Source: CAWCJL01 sp963795775 (GTDB lineage: Bacteria; Acidobacteriota; Terriglobia; Terriglobales; Acidobacteriaceae). From it: 64,000 nucleotides of DNA. The stretch lies in contig CAWCJL010000004.1 in NCBI GenBank assembly GCA_963795775.1, forward strand, positions 62,001 to 126,000, written 5' to 3'. Positions 53,095-62,233 of the stretch are shown here, one piece after another. A program made the translations under genes and the position numbers. Position 1 is the first letter of the stretch, and each line of letters begins with the position of its first letter. The notes below the pieces were generated by a model, which made no database searches, was not told the origin of the DNA, and saw nothing but the letters and a program-made list of their open reading frames with translations.

Positions 53095-54453
53095 ATGCGC
53101 AAACTCGCTGCCGTACTCTCGATTCTCTTCGTACTGCCCCTTATCGCATTCTCCCAGCAAACGCACCTGCTTGCTCCCACACCTCCCATGGGCTGGAACA
53201 GTTGGGACTCCTACGGCCTGAGCGTGACCGAGAGCGAGTTCAAGGCCAACGTGGACTGGGCCGCTAAGAACCTGAAGCAGTTCGGCTGGAACTATCTCGT
53301 CGTCGATGAAGGGTGGTATCTGCAGAACCCCAATAGCAAGGGCAAGCCTGCGTGGAAGTTCACCATGGACGCGAACGGACGCTATCTTCCTGCCCCGAAT
53401 CGCTTCGCCGATGCCCATGGAGAAGCCGGCTTCAAGGCGCTCGCCGATTACGTGCACTCCAAAGGGCTGAAGTTCGGACTGCATATCATTCGCGGCATTC
53501 CGCGCGAGGCAGTGGACAAGAACCTCCCCATCGCCGGCACACAATTCCACGCCGCCGATGCAGCAGATACCAGCGACAAGTGCCGCTGGAACCCGGATAA
53601 TTACGGTCTGAAAGCGAATGCCGCGGGCCAGGCATACTACAACTCGATCGCAAAGCTCTATGCGAGCTGGGATCTGGATTTCATCAAGGTCGACTGTATC
53701 TCTCAGCCCTACAAGGCCGACGAGATTCACATGATGAGCGCGGCACTCCAGCACAGCGGCCGCCCAATCGTGCTCAGTCTTTCCCCCGGCCCCACGCCCT
53801 TGAGCGAAGCCGACGACGTGCGCAAGTACGCGCAGATGTGGCGCATTTCCGACGATGTGTGGGACCACTGGGGCGTGTGGAAGGGACATGAATTCTCGCA
53901 GGGAATTCAGGGCCAGGTCACCACGGCCGCGGCCTGGGCGCCGCACATCGAAGTGGGCCACTGGCCCGACGCGGATATGCTGCCCATTGGCCATCTCGGC
54001 CCTCGTCCCGGAGCCGATACGGACCGGCAAAGCCATCTTTCAGCGGACGAACAACGCACCATGGTGACCCTGTGGTCCATGTTCCGCTCTCCGCTGATGA
54101 TGGGCGGAGATCTGCCCACTACAGATGCGCGCACCATCTCCCTTTTGACCAATCCCGAGGTCATTGCTGTCGATCAGCACTCGACGCACAACCAGCCGGT
54201 GATCGATCAGGCAGGAAACAGCGCCGTGTGGACCGCGCAATCGGAATCCGGAGCGGACCACTACGTCTCTGTCACCAACATGTCCGACCATCCGCAAACT
54301 CTGCAATACACCTGGAAACAACTGGGCTGGACTGGCGGCGCTTATCGCGTGCGCGATCTGTGGGAGCACAAGGATCTTGGCCCCATGACGTCCATCAAAG
54401 TGGCGCTCGCGCCGCACGCTTCCGTGCTCTACGCGATCAAGGGTCACAAGTAA
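53095..54453 (+). CDS. GH27 alpha-galactosidase-like enzyme, secreted
   Basis: Exported glycosidase of 452 aa, a clear paralogue of the gene at 49812. The ATG at 53095 starts a signal peptide (MRKLAAVLSILFVLPLIAFS); the frame is open far upstream, but that part is antiphase sequence of the preceding gene. GH27 motifs: PTPPMGWNSWDSYGLSV, NYLVVDEGWYLQNP, LKFGLHIIRGIPREAV, nucleophile DLDFIKVDCISQ (Asp 200), acid/base region MWRISDDVWDHW (Asp 254), HWPDADMLPIG, LWSMFRSPLMMGGDLP. Compared with its paralogue it keeps the more usual K-V-D-C nucleophile context. It has its own putative promoter and operator 136 bases after the previous stop and precedes GH36 by 45 bases. Confidence 0.93.
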   Translation: MRKLAAVLSILFVLPLIAFSQQTHLLAPTPPMGWNSWDSYGLSVTESEFKANVDWAAKNLKQFGWNYLVVDEGWYLQNPNSKGKPAWKFTMDANGRYLPAPNRFADAHGEAGFKALADYVHSKGLKFGLHIIRGIPREAVDKNLPIAGTQFHAADAADTSDKCRWNPDNYGLKANAAGQAYYNSIAKLYASWDLDFIKVDCISQPYKADEIHMMSAALQHSGRPIVLSLSPGPTPLSEADDVRKYAQMWRISDDVWDHWGVWKGHEFSQGIQGQVTTAAAWAPHIEVGHWPDADMLPIGHLGPRPGADTDRQSHLSADEQRTMVTLWSMFRSPLMMGGDLPTTDARTISLLTNPEVIAVDQHSTHNQPVIDQAGNSAVWTAQSESGADHYVSVTNMSDHPQTLQYTWKQLGWTGGAYRVRDLWEHKDLGPMTSIKVALAPHASVLYAIKGHK

Positions 54454-54498
54454 CGATTCACCGCTCTCGCAGCAGGCGGGAGTGCGAATGGGGGAGGA

Positions 54499-56697
54499 AT
54501 GCAAAGGCGAACATTTCTGTGGGGAACCGGGACAGTGATCACGGCTGCACTGGCCAGCAACCTGGAAGCAGTGGCATGGGACGGCAGCGGTCAGGCAGCG
54601 GATGCGCAGCCGTCCACGCCGCGTGAGCCCTTCACCTGGACGCCATCGGGACTCGTCTTCTCATTCGAGTTCCTGGACAATCGCCTGCGCAGCCGCATCT
54701 TGCTGCCAACGGGCGCGCATGCTCCGTCCGACCTTCCCGCGCCCACCGCGATATCGGGCCTTGAAACTGCATTGCACTGCACCGGAGAAGACATAAACGA
54801 GCATCACGGGATGAAGCTCACCGGTGGTGAGCCCGGTAACCGCCTCGTCTTCGTCGGGAAGCAGGAGACCCCCACCGCAAACGGCAGCCGCCTTGTGTTG
54901 ACGCACGCGGATCCCGTACTCGGCCTCCAGGTCGAGTCGATCTATGAGGCATACCACGACGTGCCTGTCGTGCGCCGCTACGCCCGCGTCACCAACAAGG
55001 GCAAGGCGCCCGTAGGCATCGAGTACCTGAGCTCTGCCCTGCTCCATAACTTCTCCTCCCCGCGGGCCTTCGAGAAGGACCTGCGCGTGCACTACTGCAT
55101 GAACAGCTGGCAAACGGAAGGACAGTGGCGCGCCGCCAAGCCTTCGGAGATCGGCTTTGTCGATAACGGCAACTTCAGCGTCTCCGCCGCGTTCTTCAAT
55201 AGCATCGGCACGTGGTCCACGGCCCGCTATCTTCCCATGGGCATGGTCGAAAACAAAGACCTCAAGGTGATCTGGTTCTGGCAGATCGAACACAACGGCT
55301 CGTGGCATTGGGAGCTTTCCGATACATCGGACAAGATGGTTTACGCCTACATCGGCGGTCCAGATGCATTGCACGCGCAGGCATGGAAGAACCTGCAACC
55401 CGGGGAGAGTTACCAGACCGTACCGGCTGGCGTGGGTTGCGTGCAGGGCGGCTTCGATGAAGCGGTTGCCGCCCTGACCGCGTATCGTCGTGCCGCCTGC
55501 ATTCGCCCGCGCATGGATACCGAGAAGCTGCCGGTCATTTTCAACGATTACATGAACTGCCTGGAAGGCGACCCGACCACCGAGAAGGAACTGCCGTTGA
55601 TCGATGCGGCCGCGGCCGCCGGCTGCGAATACTTCATCATCGATGCGGGCTGGTACGCGGAACGGCAGGAGAACTGGTGGGGATCCGTCGGTGCCTGGCA
55701 GCCGTCGAAGACACGCTTCCCCGGCGGGCTGCAACAGGTGCTGGACCACATTCGCGACAAGGGCATGATCTCCGGCCTGTGGCTTGAGCCCGAGGTCGTC
55801 GGCATTCACTCACCGCTGGCCAGCAAGCCGGACGCGTGGTTCTTCCAGCGCCACGGCAAGCGCGTGATCGACCACTCCCGCTACCTGCTCGATTTCCGTA
55901 ACCCCGAAGTGCGCGCCTACCTGGACAGTGTTGTGGACCGGCTGGTGGGGCAGTATGGCATCGGCTACATCAAGATGGACTACAACGTCGATGGACTGGA
56001 AGGCACAGAGCTGCATGCTGACAGCTTCGGCCAGGGCCTGCTGGAGCACAATCGCGCCCTGCTGGCGTGGCTCGATACCGTGCTCAGCCGCTACCCCAAA
56101 CTGACCATCGAGAATTGCAGCAGCGGCGGTGGACGCATGGAATATGCTATGTTGTCGCACCTGCAGTTACAATCTTCGAGCGATCAGACCGATTATCGGC
56201 TCTACCCGGCCATCGCGGTAGGCTCCTCCGCCGGTGTGCTGCCCGAGCAGTTGGCCGTGTGGTCCTACCCCATGCAGAACGACATGGCGGATGCGGCCAG
56301 CTTCAACATGGTGAACGCTATGCTGTTCCGCATTCACCAGAGCGGCCATCTGGCCAAGCTGACCGCGCCGAGTCTGCAGCAAGTAAAGGCAGGCATCCGC
56401 GTCTACAAGGAGACGATTCGTCCTCACATCCGGCAGGCCGTTCCGTTCTATCCGCTCGGGCTGCCCGACATCGTGGACCGCGTCTCGCCCATTGCCATCG
56501 GAATGCGCGGGCCGGGAAAGCATTTCGTGGCGGTGTGGCGGCTCTCAGGGCCGGCAGAGGTGCAAGTGCCGGGGATCGGCTCCAGCTACCAACTGCTCTA
56601 TCCCACGGACCTCGATATAGGGGCAACAGCCAGCGGCGATGGTGTCCGCATTGTCTTTCCGCGGGAGAACATGGCCTGCATTCTTCAATCCAGCTAG
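54499..56697 (+). CDS. GH36 alpha-galactosidase with Tat signal
   Basis: Exported enzyme of 732 aa, typical for GH36. It begins with a twin-arginine signal (MQRRTFLWGTGTVITAALAS), preceded by GGGGGAGG. An N-terminal beta-supersandwich (VPVVRRYARVTNKGKAPVGI, MGMVENKDLKVIWFWQIEHN) leads to the barrel: NDYMNCLEGDPTTEKELPLI, FIIDAGWYAERQENWW, GLWLEPEVVGIHSPL, GIGYIKMDYNVDGLEG (nucleophile Asp 494) and IENCSSGGGRMEYAMLSHLQ plus LQSSSDQTDYRLYP (acid/base Asp 562), with a C-terminal beta domain. Substrates would be raffinose-type or other alpha-galactosides. It ends the plus-strand run of four GH-D genes and is followed by a terminator. Confidence 0.94.
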   Translation: MQRRTFLWGTGTVITAALASNLEAVAWDGSGQAADAQPSTPREPFTWTPSGLVFSFEFLDNRLRSRILLPTGAHAPSDLPAPTAISGLETALHCTGEDINEHHGMKLTGGEPGNRLVFVGKQETPTANGSRLVLTHADPVLGLQVESIYEAYHDVPVVRRYARVTNKGKAPVGIEYLSSALLHNFSSPRAFEKDLRVHYCMNSWQTEGQWRAAKPSEIGFVDNGNFSVSAAFFNSIGTWSTARYLPMGMVENKDLKVIWFWQIEHNGSWHWELSDTSDKMVYAYIGGPDALHAQAWKNLQPGESYQTVPAGVGCVQGGFDEAVAALTAYRRAACIRPRMDTEKLPVIFNDYMNCLEGDPTTEKELPLIDAAAAAGCEYFIIDAGWYAERQENWWGSVGAWQPSKTRFPGGLQQVLDHIRDKGMISGLWLEPEVVGIHSPLASKPDAWFFQRHGKRVIDHSRYLLDFRNPEVRAYLDSVVDRLVGQYGIGYIKMDYNVDGLEGTELHADSFGQGLLEHNRALLAWLDTVLSRYPKLTIENCSSGGGRMEYAMLSHLQLQSSSDQTDYRLYPAIAVGSSAGVLPEQLAVWSYPMQNDMADAASFNMVNAMLFRIHQSGHLAKLTAPSLQQVKAGIRVYKETIRPHIRQAVPFYPLGLPDIVDRVSPIAIGMRGPGKHFVAVWRLSGPAEVQVPGIGSSYQLLYPTDLDIGATASGDGVRIVFPRENMACILQSS

Positions 56698-56737
56698 CGC
56701 GCCGCGCACATCTGAGCCAATCACAATTTGCTCCCAA

Positions 56738-56770
56738 GGCCCGAAGGAACCCTCGCTTCGGGCCTCATTT
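56738..56770. terminator. Bidirectional-type terminator between convergent genes
   Basis: GGCCCGAAG (56738-56746) pairs with CTTCGGGCC (56756-56764), followed by TCATTTG on the plus strand. It lies between the convergent GH36 and CRTAC1 genes. The T-run is weak; the plus-strand gene is the more likely user. Confidence 0.65.
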
Positions 56771-56802
56771 GTCTGCACTCTCTCGCCGGTCCTTCGCTCT
56801 GG

Positions 56803-58602
56803 TCAGTGTCCCCGCATCAGCTTCTGCGGCGTCGTCTTATAGGGCGTACTTGACGTGATATGGCCGCCGGGTTCCACCACAATGATGCGGTTTCCCGCGA
56901 CGTCGGTCAGCCTATCCACCTGGCCATCCGGCCAACGTATTTCCACCACGTCGGCCTTCTCGGCATCTCCCAGGCCAAAGCGCAGCCGCAGATCGCTCTG
57001 CGAAAGATAGCTTCCCCCGCTGCGTACTTCATTCATCATATGGAGCGTTTTCGTCTTTACCGCTACCCGTGCGCCAATGACGAAGCGATTCGGTCCCTTG
57101 CCCGCCAGTTGGACCGTGAGCGCCGCCTGCTTGTAGCTCATCAGGTTGTGTAACAGTGTCGGAGTCTCATTCATGTTGCTGACCAGGATGTCGGTCTTGC
57201 CGGTGTTAAACAAGTCCCCGAACGCGACGCCTCGCGAAGACCGCTTGAGCTCGATCCCCGGCCCGCTGCGCAGGGATACGTCCTCAAAGGTACCGTTTCG
57301 CTTGTTGCGATACAGAATCTTGCGCTCGTTGTAGGAGGTATCCCCCAGGGCCTTATCCACCTCGGGATAGACATGGCCATTGGCCATGAAGATATCGGGC
57401 CAGCCGTCGTTATCGAAATCGACAAACCCGGTGCCCCAGCCCACGAAGCTGGTATTCACGCCCAGCCCAGCATGGAAGGTCACGTCGTCGAAGGTGCCAT
57501 CACCACGATTGTGGTAGAGCGTGCTGGTGTCCTGCTCGAAGTTCGTCTTCACGATGTCAAGGAATCCGTCGCCGTCGTAGTCCCCGGCATCCGTTCCCAT
57601 GCCGCTCTGCTCACGACCGTCCTCGTTGTAGGCCACGCCTGCGAGCGTGCCCACTTCCTTGAAGGTCCCGTCCTTGTTGTTGTGGTAAAGCAGTGACGCC
57701 GTAGAGTCGTCCGCAACGTAAATATCCGGCCAGCCATCGTTATCGTAGTCCAGCACCAGCGGTGTAAAGCCGTAGTGCTCTCCCGTGAGCACCCCGGCCT
57801 TCGCGGAAACATCCTCAAATGTGCCATCGCCGCGATTGCGGTAGAGGCTGTTCTTCGCCCCTTTCAGCCCGCGCGGTCCGCACATCACGGGAACACCGCG
57901 CCATTTGCAGTTATCTCCCTGCCTTTGTACCTGCCTCAGGGCCTCGTCGTAATCGACGTAGTGGGTGATAAACAAATCGAGGTGCCCGTCGCGGTCATAA
58001 TCGAGAAACGCCGCGCCAGTGCTATACAGGTCCGCATCCGTCAGCAGACCGCTGGCCTTGGTTACATCGGTGAATGTGCCATCGCCATTATTGCGATAGA
58101 GCACGTTCTTCCCGTAATACGTGACAAACAGGTCCAGGAAGCCATCCCCGTTGAAGTCACCGACGCAAACTCCGTTGCCCCAGCCGTGCCGTATGAGGCC
58201 CGCTTTCTCCGTCACGTCGGTAAACGTTCCGTCCCGATTGTTCTTGTACAGGTGATTCGTCGAAGGCGGCCCGGGTACAGCCTCCAGGGTCGATCCATTG
58301 ACCATGAATATGTCGAGCCAGCCGTCGTTGTCATAGTCGAAGAGCGCCACTCCCCCGCCCGTCGTTTCCAGGATGAAGTGCTTCGCGTGCTCGCCCCCTA
58401 TGGTGGTGCGTGCCGTTAACCCGGCCGCCGCGGCAATGTCCACGAAGTTCGCCACGGGTGCGCCCTTCGGCGGACTCACCTGTGGGAGCGGGTGCGCCGC
58501 CCCTACCTGTGCTAACAGCCGCCCCGGGGAAGAAAGCACCGCACCCGTGCCCGCTAGTAGTTGCAGTGCGCGCCTACGAGAGATCGGCCGTGACGACTTC
58601 AT
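56803..58602 (-). CDS. CRTAC1-family FG-GAP / ASPIC-UnbV protein with Tat signal
   Basis: Intact exported protein of 599 aa. It starts with a twin-arginine signal (SRRRALQLLAGTGAVLSSPG), then the family opening FVDIAAAAGLTARTTIGGEH and FILETTGGGVALFDYDNDGW, FG-GAP repeats (DFNGDGFLDLFVTYYG, DYDRDGHLDLFITHYVD, DYDNDGWPDIYVADDS, DFDNDGWPDIFMANGHVYPE) and the ASPIC/UnbV domain (NRFVIGARVAVKTKTLHMMN, EVRSGGSYLSQSDLRLRFGL, VEIRWPDGQVDRL). Of the three CRTAC1 proteins here it is the only one without a frame break and without an adjacent TonB gene on the same strand. Function of the family in bacteria is unknown; a sugar- or protein-binding surface role is inference. Confidence 0.93.
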   Translation of the reverse strand: MKSSRPISRRRALQLLAGTGAVLSSPGRLLAQVGAAHPLPQVSPPKGAPVANFVDIAAAAGLTARTTIGGEHAKHFILETTGGGVALFDYDNDGWLDIFMVNGSTLEAVPGPPSTNHLYKNNRDGTFTDVTEKAGLIRHGWGNGVCVGDFNGDGFLDLFVTYYGKNVLYRNNGDGTFTDVTKASGLLTDADLYSTGAAFLDYDRDGHLDLFITHYVDYDEALRQVQRQGDNCKWRGVPVMCGPRGLKGAKNSLYRNRGDGTFEDVSAKAGVLTGEHYGFTPLVLDYDNDGWPDIYVADDSTASLLYHNNKDGTFKEVGTLAGVAYNEDGREQSGMGTDAGDYDGDGFLDIVKTNFEQDTSTLYHNRGDGTFDDVTFHAGLGVNTSFVGWGTGFVDFDNDGWPDIFMANGHVYPEVDKALGDTSYNERKILYRNKRNGTFEDVSLRSGPGIELKRSSRGVAFGDLFNTGKTDILVSNMNETPTLLHNLMSYKQAALTVQLAGKGPNRFVIGARVAVKTKTLHMMNEVRSGGSYLSQSDLRLRFGLGDAEKADVVEIRWPDGQVDRLTDVAGNRIIVVEPGGHITSSTPYKTTPQKLMRGH

Positions 58603-58877
58603 TTACACCCCGCCCGTGAACTCGAAACCACACCTAGTAAGAATACTGCTTTGCTCTCGCCCGCATCATGCCTGCTTTCGGGGCGGAGCACGGTTCGGCC
58701 GCCCAGGGCGTTCGGCCATCCATCGAAACACGGCACCCTGCAACTGAGATTTGCTCTTCCCTGTTTCGGAATAGAGCCTCCAATCGAAAGCTTCTCAACC
58801 GCTCGGCCTTCAACCTTCCCCACTCACTCAGTGCTTTCAATCTATTGAACACTTTCTTCTCGTTTCATATTCCCTTG

Positions 58878-58906
58878 TTGACGCCGAACTTCCAGAAAAC
58901 TAGATT
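58878..58906 (+). promoter_or_regulatory. Promoter of the phosphoesterase gene
   Basis: TTGACG (58878-58883) and TAGATT (58901-58906) are 17 bases apart (five and four of six consensus positions). Transcription would start near 58913, leaving a very short leader with GGAGG at 58918-58922. The rest of 58603-58877 shows no recognisable element. Confidence 0.5.
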
Positions 58907-58925
58907 CCGGGTACTCGGAGGTTCT

Positions 58926-60014
58926 ATGTATCTGTTAACAGGACGATTCAAGTCGAATATTCCGGTACTGAAACGCGCAACCAGGATCGTGACTACCGCA
59001 ACAGCTCTTCTATTGGCTGGGATAGGTATATCGGCCACGGCTCACGCCCAGATCAGCAAAGTGAAAACGGTCTGGGTCGTCATGATGGAGAACCATAACT
59101 GGAGTGGGAACAATGCCGGGGCGAGCTTTGGCGATCCGGACATCAAGGGCAGCCCCCTGGCTCCGTTCATCAACGGTCCGCTTCTACATTCATCCGCACA
59201 CTCAGAACGCTATTTCAACCCTCCCGGTAATCACCCAAGTTTTCCCAACTACCTTTGGCTTGAAGCTGGAACCAACTTCGATATTCTCAGCGACATTCTT
59301 CCCACTGACGTGAAGCTTCAATATCACCGTCACCTTGTGAATCTGCTGGAGGAGGCAGGTATCAGTTGGCGAGCGTATGCGGAGCCGGACTTTGGCAATC
59401 CTGTATTCGATAATTGTCCCCTGGACTGGAGCGAGGTAGATGTTAACCACGTGCCATTCTCTTACTTCGCAGATGTGACGGACGACTTCAACGCAAACTC
59501 TCGCAAGTGCATCGAGCACATCCGCCCCTACTACCAACTGGCAACCGATTTGGCGGATCACACGACTGCTCGCTACAACTTCATCGTGCCGAACCTGTGC
59601 CATGATGGCCATGAAGGCGTGTCGCCTTGCGACAAAACCGAACCTTCCGACAACACACTCCGGTCCGATCAGTGGCTCAAAAAGAATCTCCCTGTGATTC
59701 TCGAATCCCCCGAATACAAGAAGGAGGGCGCCGTCTTTGTCATTTGGGACGAAGCCGAAGACAGTGGAAAGTACAGCGATGGCCCGGTTGGCATGTTTCT
59801 GCTCTCTCCATTTGCCAAGGGGGGTGGAAGAGAGGAATACACGAACTACATCCACTACGATCACAGCTCTACGCTGAAGACACTTCAGGAGATATTCCAT
59901 GTCGGCCCGCTGCTCGGATGGGCTGCAGATAAGGAGACGAAGGACCTGCGGGACCTGTTCAAGCAGTGCAGAGAAGGAGATGGCGATGGAGACAATGACG
60001 ACTGCCGGGACTGA
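58926..60014 (+). CDS. Secreted phosphoesterase (acid phosphatase / phospholipase C-like, alkaline phosphatase superfamily)
   Basis: Exported protein of 362 aa; ATG 58926 has GGAGG upstream, and the frame before it is non-coding. A long signal region ends near LLLAGIGISATAHAQ. The phosphoesterase family opening VKTVWVVMMENHNWSGNN supplies the first metal-binding residues (Glu-Asn-His), followed by NPPGNHPSFPNYLWLEAG, YNFIVPNLCHDGHEG (Asp/His), VFVIWDEAEDSGKYSDGPVG (Asp/Glu) and IHYDHSSTLKTLQEIFHVGP (second-metal His). These match the phosphoesterase/AcpA-PLC group that hydrolyses phosphomonoesters or phospholipids. The C-terminus is an acidic tail (REGDGDGDNDDCRD). It stands alone with its own promoter and terminator. 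Confidence 0.88.
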   Translation: MYLLTGRFKSNIPVLKRATRIVTTATALLLAGIGISATAHAQISKVKTVWVVMMENHNWSGNNAGASFGDPDIKGSPLAPFINGPLLHSSAHSERYFNPPGNHPSFPNYLWLEAGTNFDILSDILPTDVKLQYHRHLVNLLEEAGISWRAYAEPDFGNPVFDNCPLDWSEVDVNHVPFSYFADVTDDFNANSRKCIEHIRPYYQLATDLADHTTARYNFIVPNLCHDGHEGVSPCDKTEPSDNTLRSDQWLKKNLPVILESPEYKKEGAVFVIWDEAEDSGKYSDGPVGMFLLSPFAKGGGREEYTNYIHYDHSSTLKTLQEIFHVGPLLGWAADKETKDLRDLFKQCREGDGDGDNDDCRD

Positions 60015-60100
60015 GCTTCCGCTCGATTCGGCGGGATCCTGTCCTTCTTGCGGCATCCGTGCCGAAGCCGCTTAACACCCGTACTTCGGTTGGCTTTCAA

Positions 60101-60146
60101 GCCTGGCATGACGAGATGACCTCCTCGCGCCAGGCCGTTTTTTGGG
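60101..60146 (+). terminator. Rho-independent terminator of the phosphoesterase gene
   Basis: GCCTGGC (60101-60107) pairs with GCCAGGC (60128-60134 region), with additional inner pairing CGAG/CTCG, and is followed by GTTTTTT at 60137-60143. It lies about 90 bases after the phosphoesterase stop and faces the convergent esterase gene. Confidence 0.7.
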
Positions 60147-60158
60147 TTCTCGAGTGGG

Positions 60159-62215
60159 CTACTCGGTGTAGCTCTTCAGGCGCCACGGCCCTTTCGGACT
60201 TGCTTCTGAAGTCGTCTTCACCTCCGTTGGCGCAGCCATCGCCGTCAGCGCATCGAGATCAAACTTCTGGAAGAGGTCCAGGCAAAACAGTTCTGGCGCC
60301 GAGCGAATGGGAACAGGTGTATCCAGGAGGAAAGAAAACTGATCATGGCGTTCTGGCTAGTGATTGTCGAAAACAGCTCCGGTTCCAGAGCCGCTGCCGC
60401 AGCAGCTACGACCTGACTCCGAATACCATTCGTTTCCACTTCCATCCTGGTTGTGCTATCACCGGTGCGGTACCAGCGCGCAACCGCGATGAGCTGCGCT
60501 ACTTCCAGTCCGAGAGGGCGAGCACCACTGGCGTCTGCGAGCATTGCCCAATCTACAGTATCGGGAAAGCCCGGCGCCTCGGATCCGCTAAACAGCAGAT
60601 TGAGCGCCAGCACCCGCTCTCCCCGGTCAACATGTTCGGAGACGGTCTTGGCGGCCCCTTCGAATCCTTCGTCATTCAGCACGACCACCGCTGGCGAGTT
60701 TGGCGGACTGTTCGATTCCTGCAAGGATATTGCGGTAGCACTGAGGCCGTTTGAAAATAAGAAGCTGTATGCGAGATAGTTAAAGTCCAGCCCTAAGCCG
60801 TTTGCTACCCTGAATGGCTGGGCGAGCGAGACTGGCTCGTACCGCAAGACCGACTTGAGTTCTTCCCGGTTGTGGCGTAACCATGCCGATCGCGCAGCGC
60901 CTTCCTGCGGCACAGGTTGCCGACGTATTTGCGCGGCGAGCTTTCTCGCCAAATCGAGGATGGTGAGGTTGCCTGCCGGAAGCTCCACCGCAAGCTCGTG
61001 CGGATCCATGATTTCCGCATCGCTGAAGATCTCGGAGTCGAGCGCCGGCAGATGAAATTCTCGGGAGAAGAAGCGGTATGCCTGCTCCCGGTTGTCCCGT
61101 TGATAGTTGTGGGTACCGGGATCGAAGTTTTCGTGCCATTGCAGCGCGTCCGCGGCACCGAAGAGACCGAACATCGGCTTCACATTATCGTAGATATAGG
61201 GCTTTACGAGCGGAGCCCGGAAACAACAGCTATCGACGGCATTGTGAACCAGCAATGTCGGGCGGGGCGCCCGCATGGCAACGAAGTCGGGGTAATCCTG
61301 CCCACGCAGAAGGTCCGGCGCACTTTCCTCCACCTCATCCGTATCGTGTGGACGAGTGAAATTGGACTCCCGCGACCCGATCCCTGCCACCTCAACGCTT
61401 ACAGCAATGCGCTTGTCGAGACCGCTGAGCATGACCGTTTGCCATCCCCCGCCTGAAAGGCCGGTCATTCCTATTCTCGATTTGTCAACCTGCTGCAGGG
61501 TCTCCAGATAATCGAGGCCACGTCTCATCGCAAGATAGAAGAACCCAAAGGCATTGGAGCCGACAAGATTAAGTTGTGCCGCATAGTCGTGCCGATTTCC
61601 AACCTGCGATAACTCTCCAAATGCCGGCCATTGCAGATTCAGTGCGAGAATGCCGCGCTTCGCCAGGTTGATACAGCGCTTCTGCTCATATTCCACCGCA
61701 GTACCGGCGGGTTCGTGTCCAAGCACGCTCAGAACCGCAGGAACTGAACTGGAAGCGGCCGACGGCTCGTATAAAAGAGCGGTGGACCAGGACCCAGGGA
61801 CGATCTCATAGCGGAGTTTGTGAATGCGATATCCGTGGCCAGTCTCGATCACGCCGACCTGCTCGAAATGCGGAGACGCATTGACCCATTCGCTCGGCCA
61901 GCCGTGATAGGCAATGTCGTTCAAGGTGTGAGTACGCAAGCGCTCCGCTTCAGTTTTCCAAGCCTCAACGCTGGCAGGGTGTGGAAGGGGCGGCACGCGA
62001 GCCATCAGAAACTGCTGCATTTGGAAGGCGCCCACCGCAGGAGACTGCACCGGGACCTGCAGTGCCCGCTCCACAGATGGCAGGCTCGTAGTCTGTCCGG
62101 AGCCAATGCTGGAGAACACGATGAATGCAGCGCTGCTCAGCAATGCTTTCTGGCCATGGCCTCTTTTGTTCCTGCGGATACTTAGTGTCTTTGGCATAAG
62201 CTTGCAGTGCTCCAT
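60159..62215 (-). CDS. Acetyl-xylan-esterase-like alpha/beta hydrolase, two-domain (3' end frameshifted)
   Basis: Exported hydrolase of about 685 aa when joined. A signal segment (KALLSSAAFIVFSSIGSGQ) is followed by an alpha/beta-hydrolase domain with YRIHKLRYEIVPGSWSTALL, nucleophile elbow GMTGLSGGGWQTVML (Ser), DSCCFRAPLVKPYIYDN and FDPGTHNYQRDNREQAYRFF (His), as in AXE1/dienelactone-hydrolase-type esterases. A second alpha/beta domain of unknown role follows (PAVVVLNDEGFEGAAKTVSE). After SQNAMISF the frame slips: one base is missing from a T-run (60335-60338) and the neighbouring frame reads FLLDTPVPIRSAPELFCLDL on to a stop at 60159, exactly as in the adjacent paralogue. Start 62215 or 62197. 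It lies 18 bases after that paralogue. Confidence 0.85.
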
Positions 62216-62233
62216 AGGAGTAGAGCGCGGACG

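Noticed and set aside
58668..58925. Upstream extension of the phosphoesterase from 58668
   Set aside because: It would precede the promoter at 58878-58906, and a GGAGG plus signal peptide begins at 58926.
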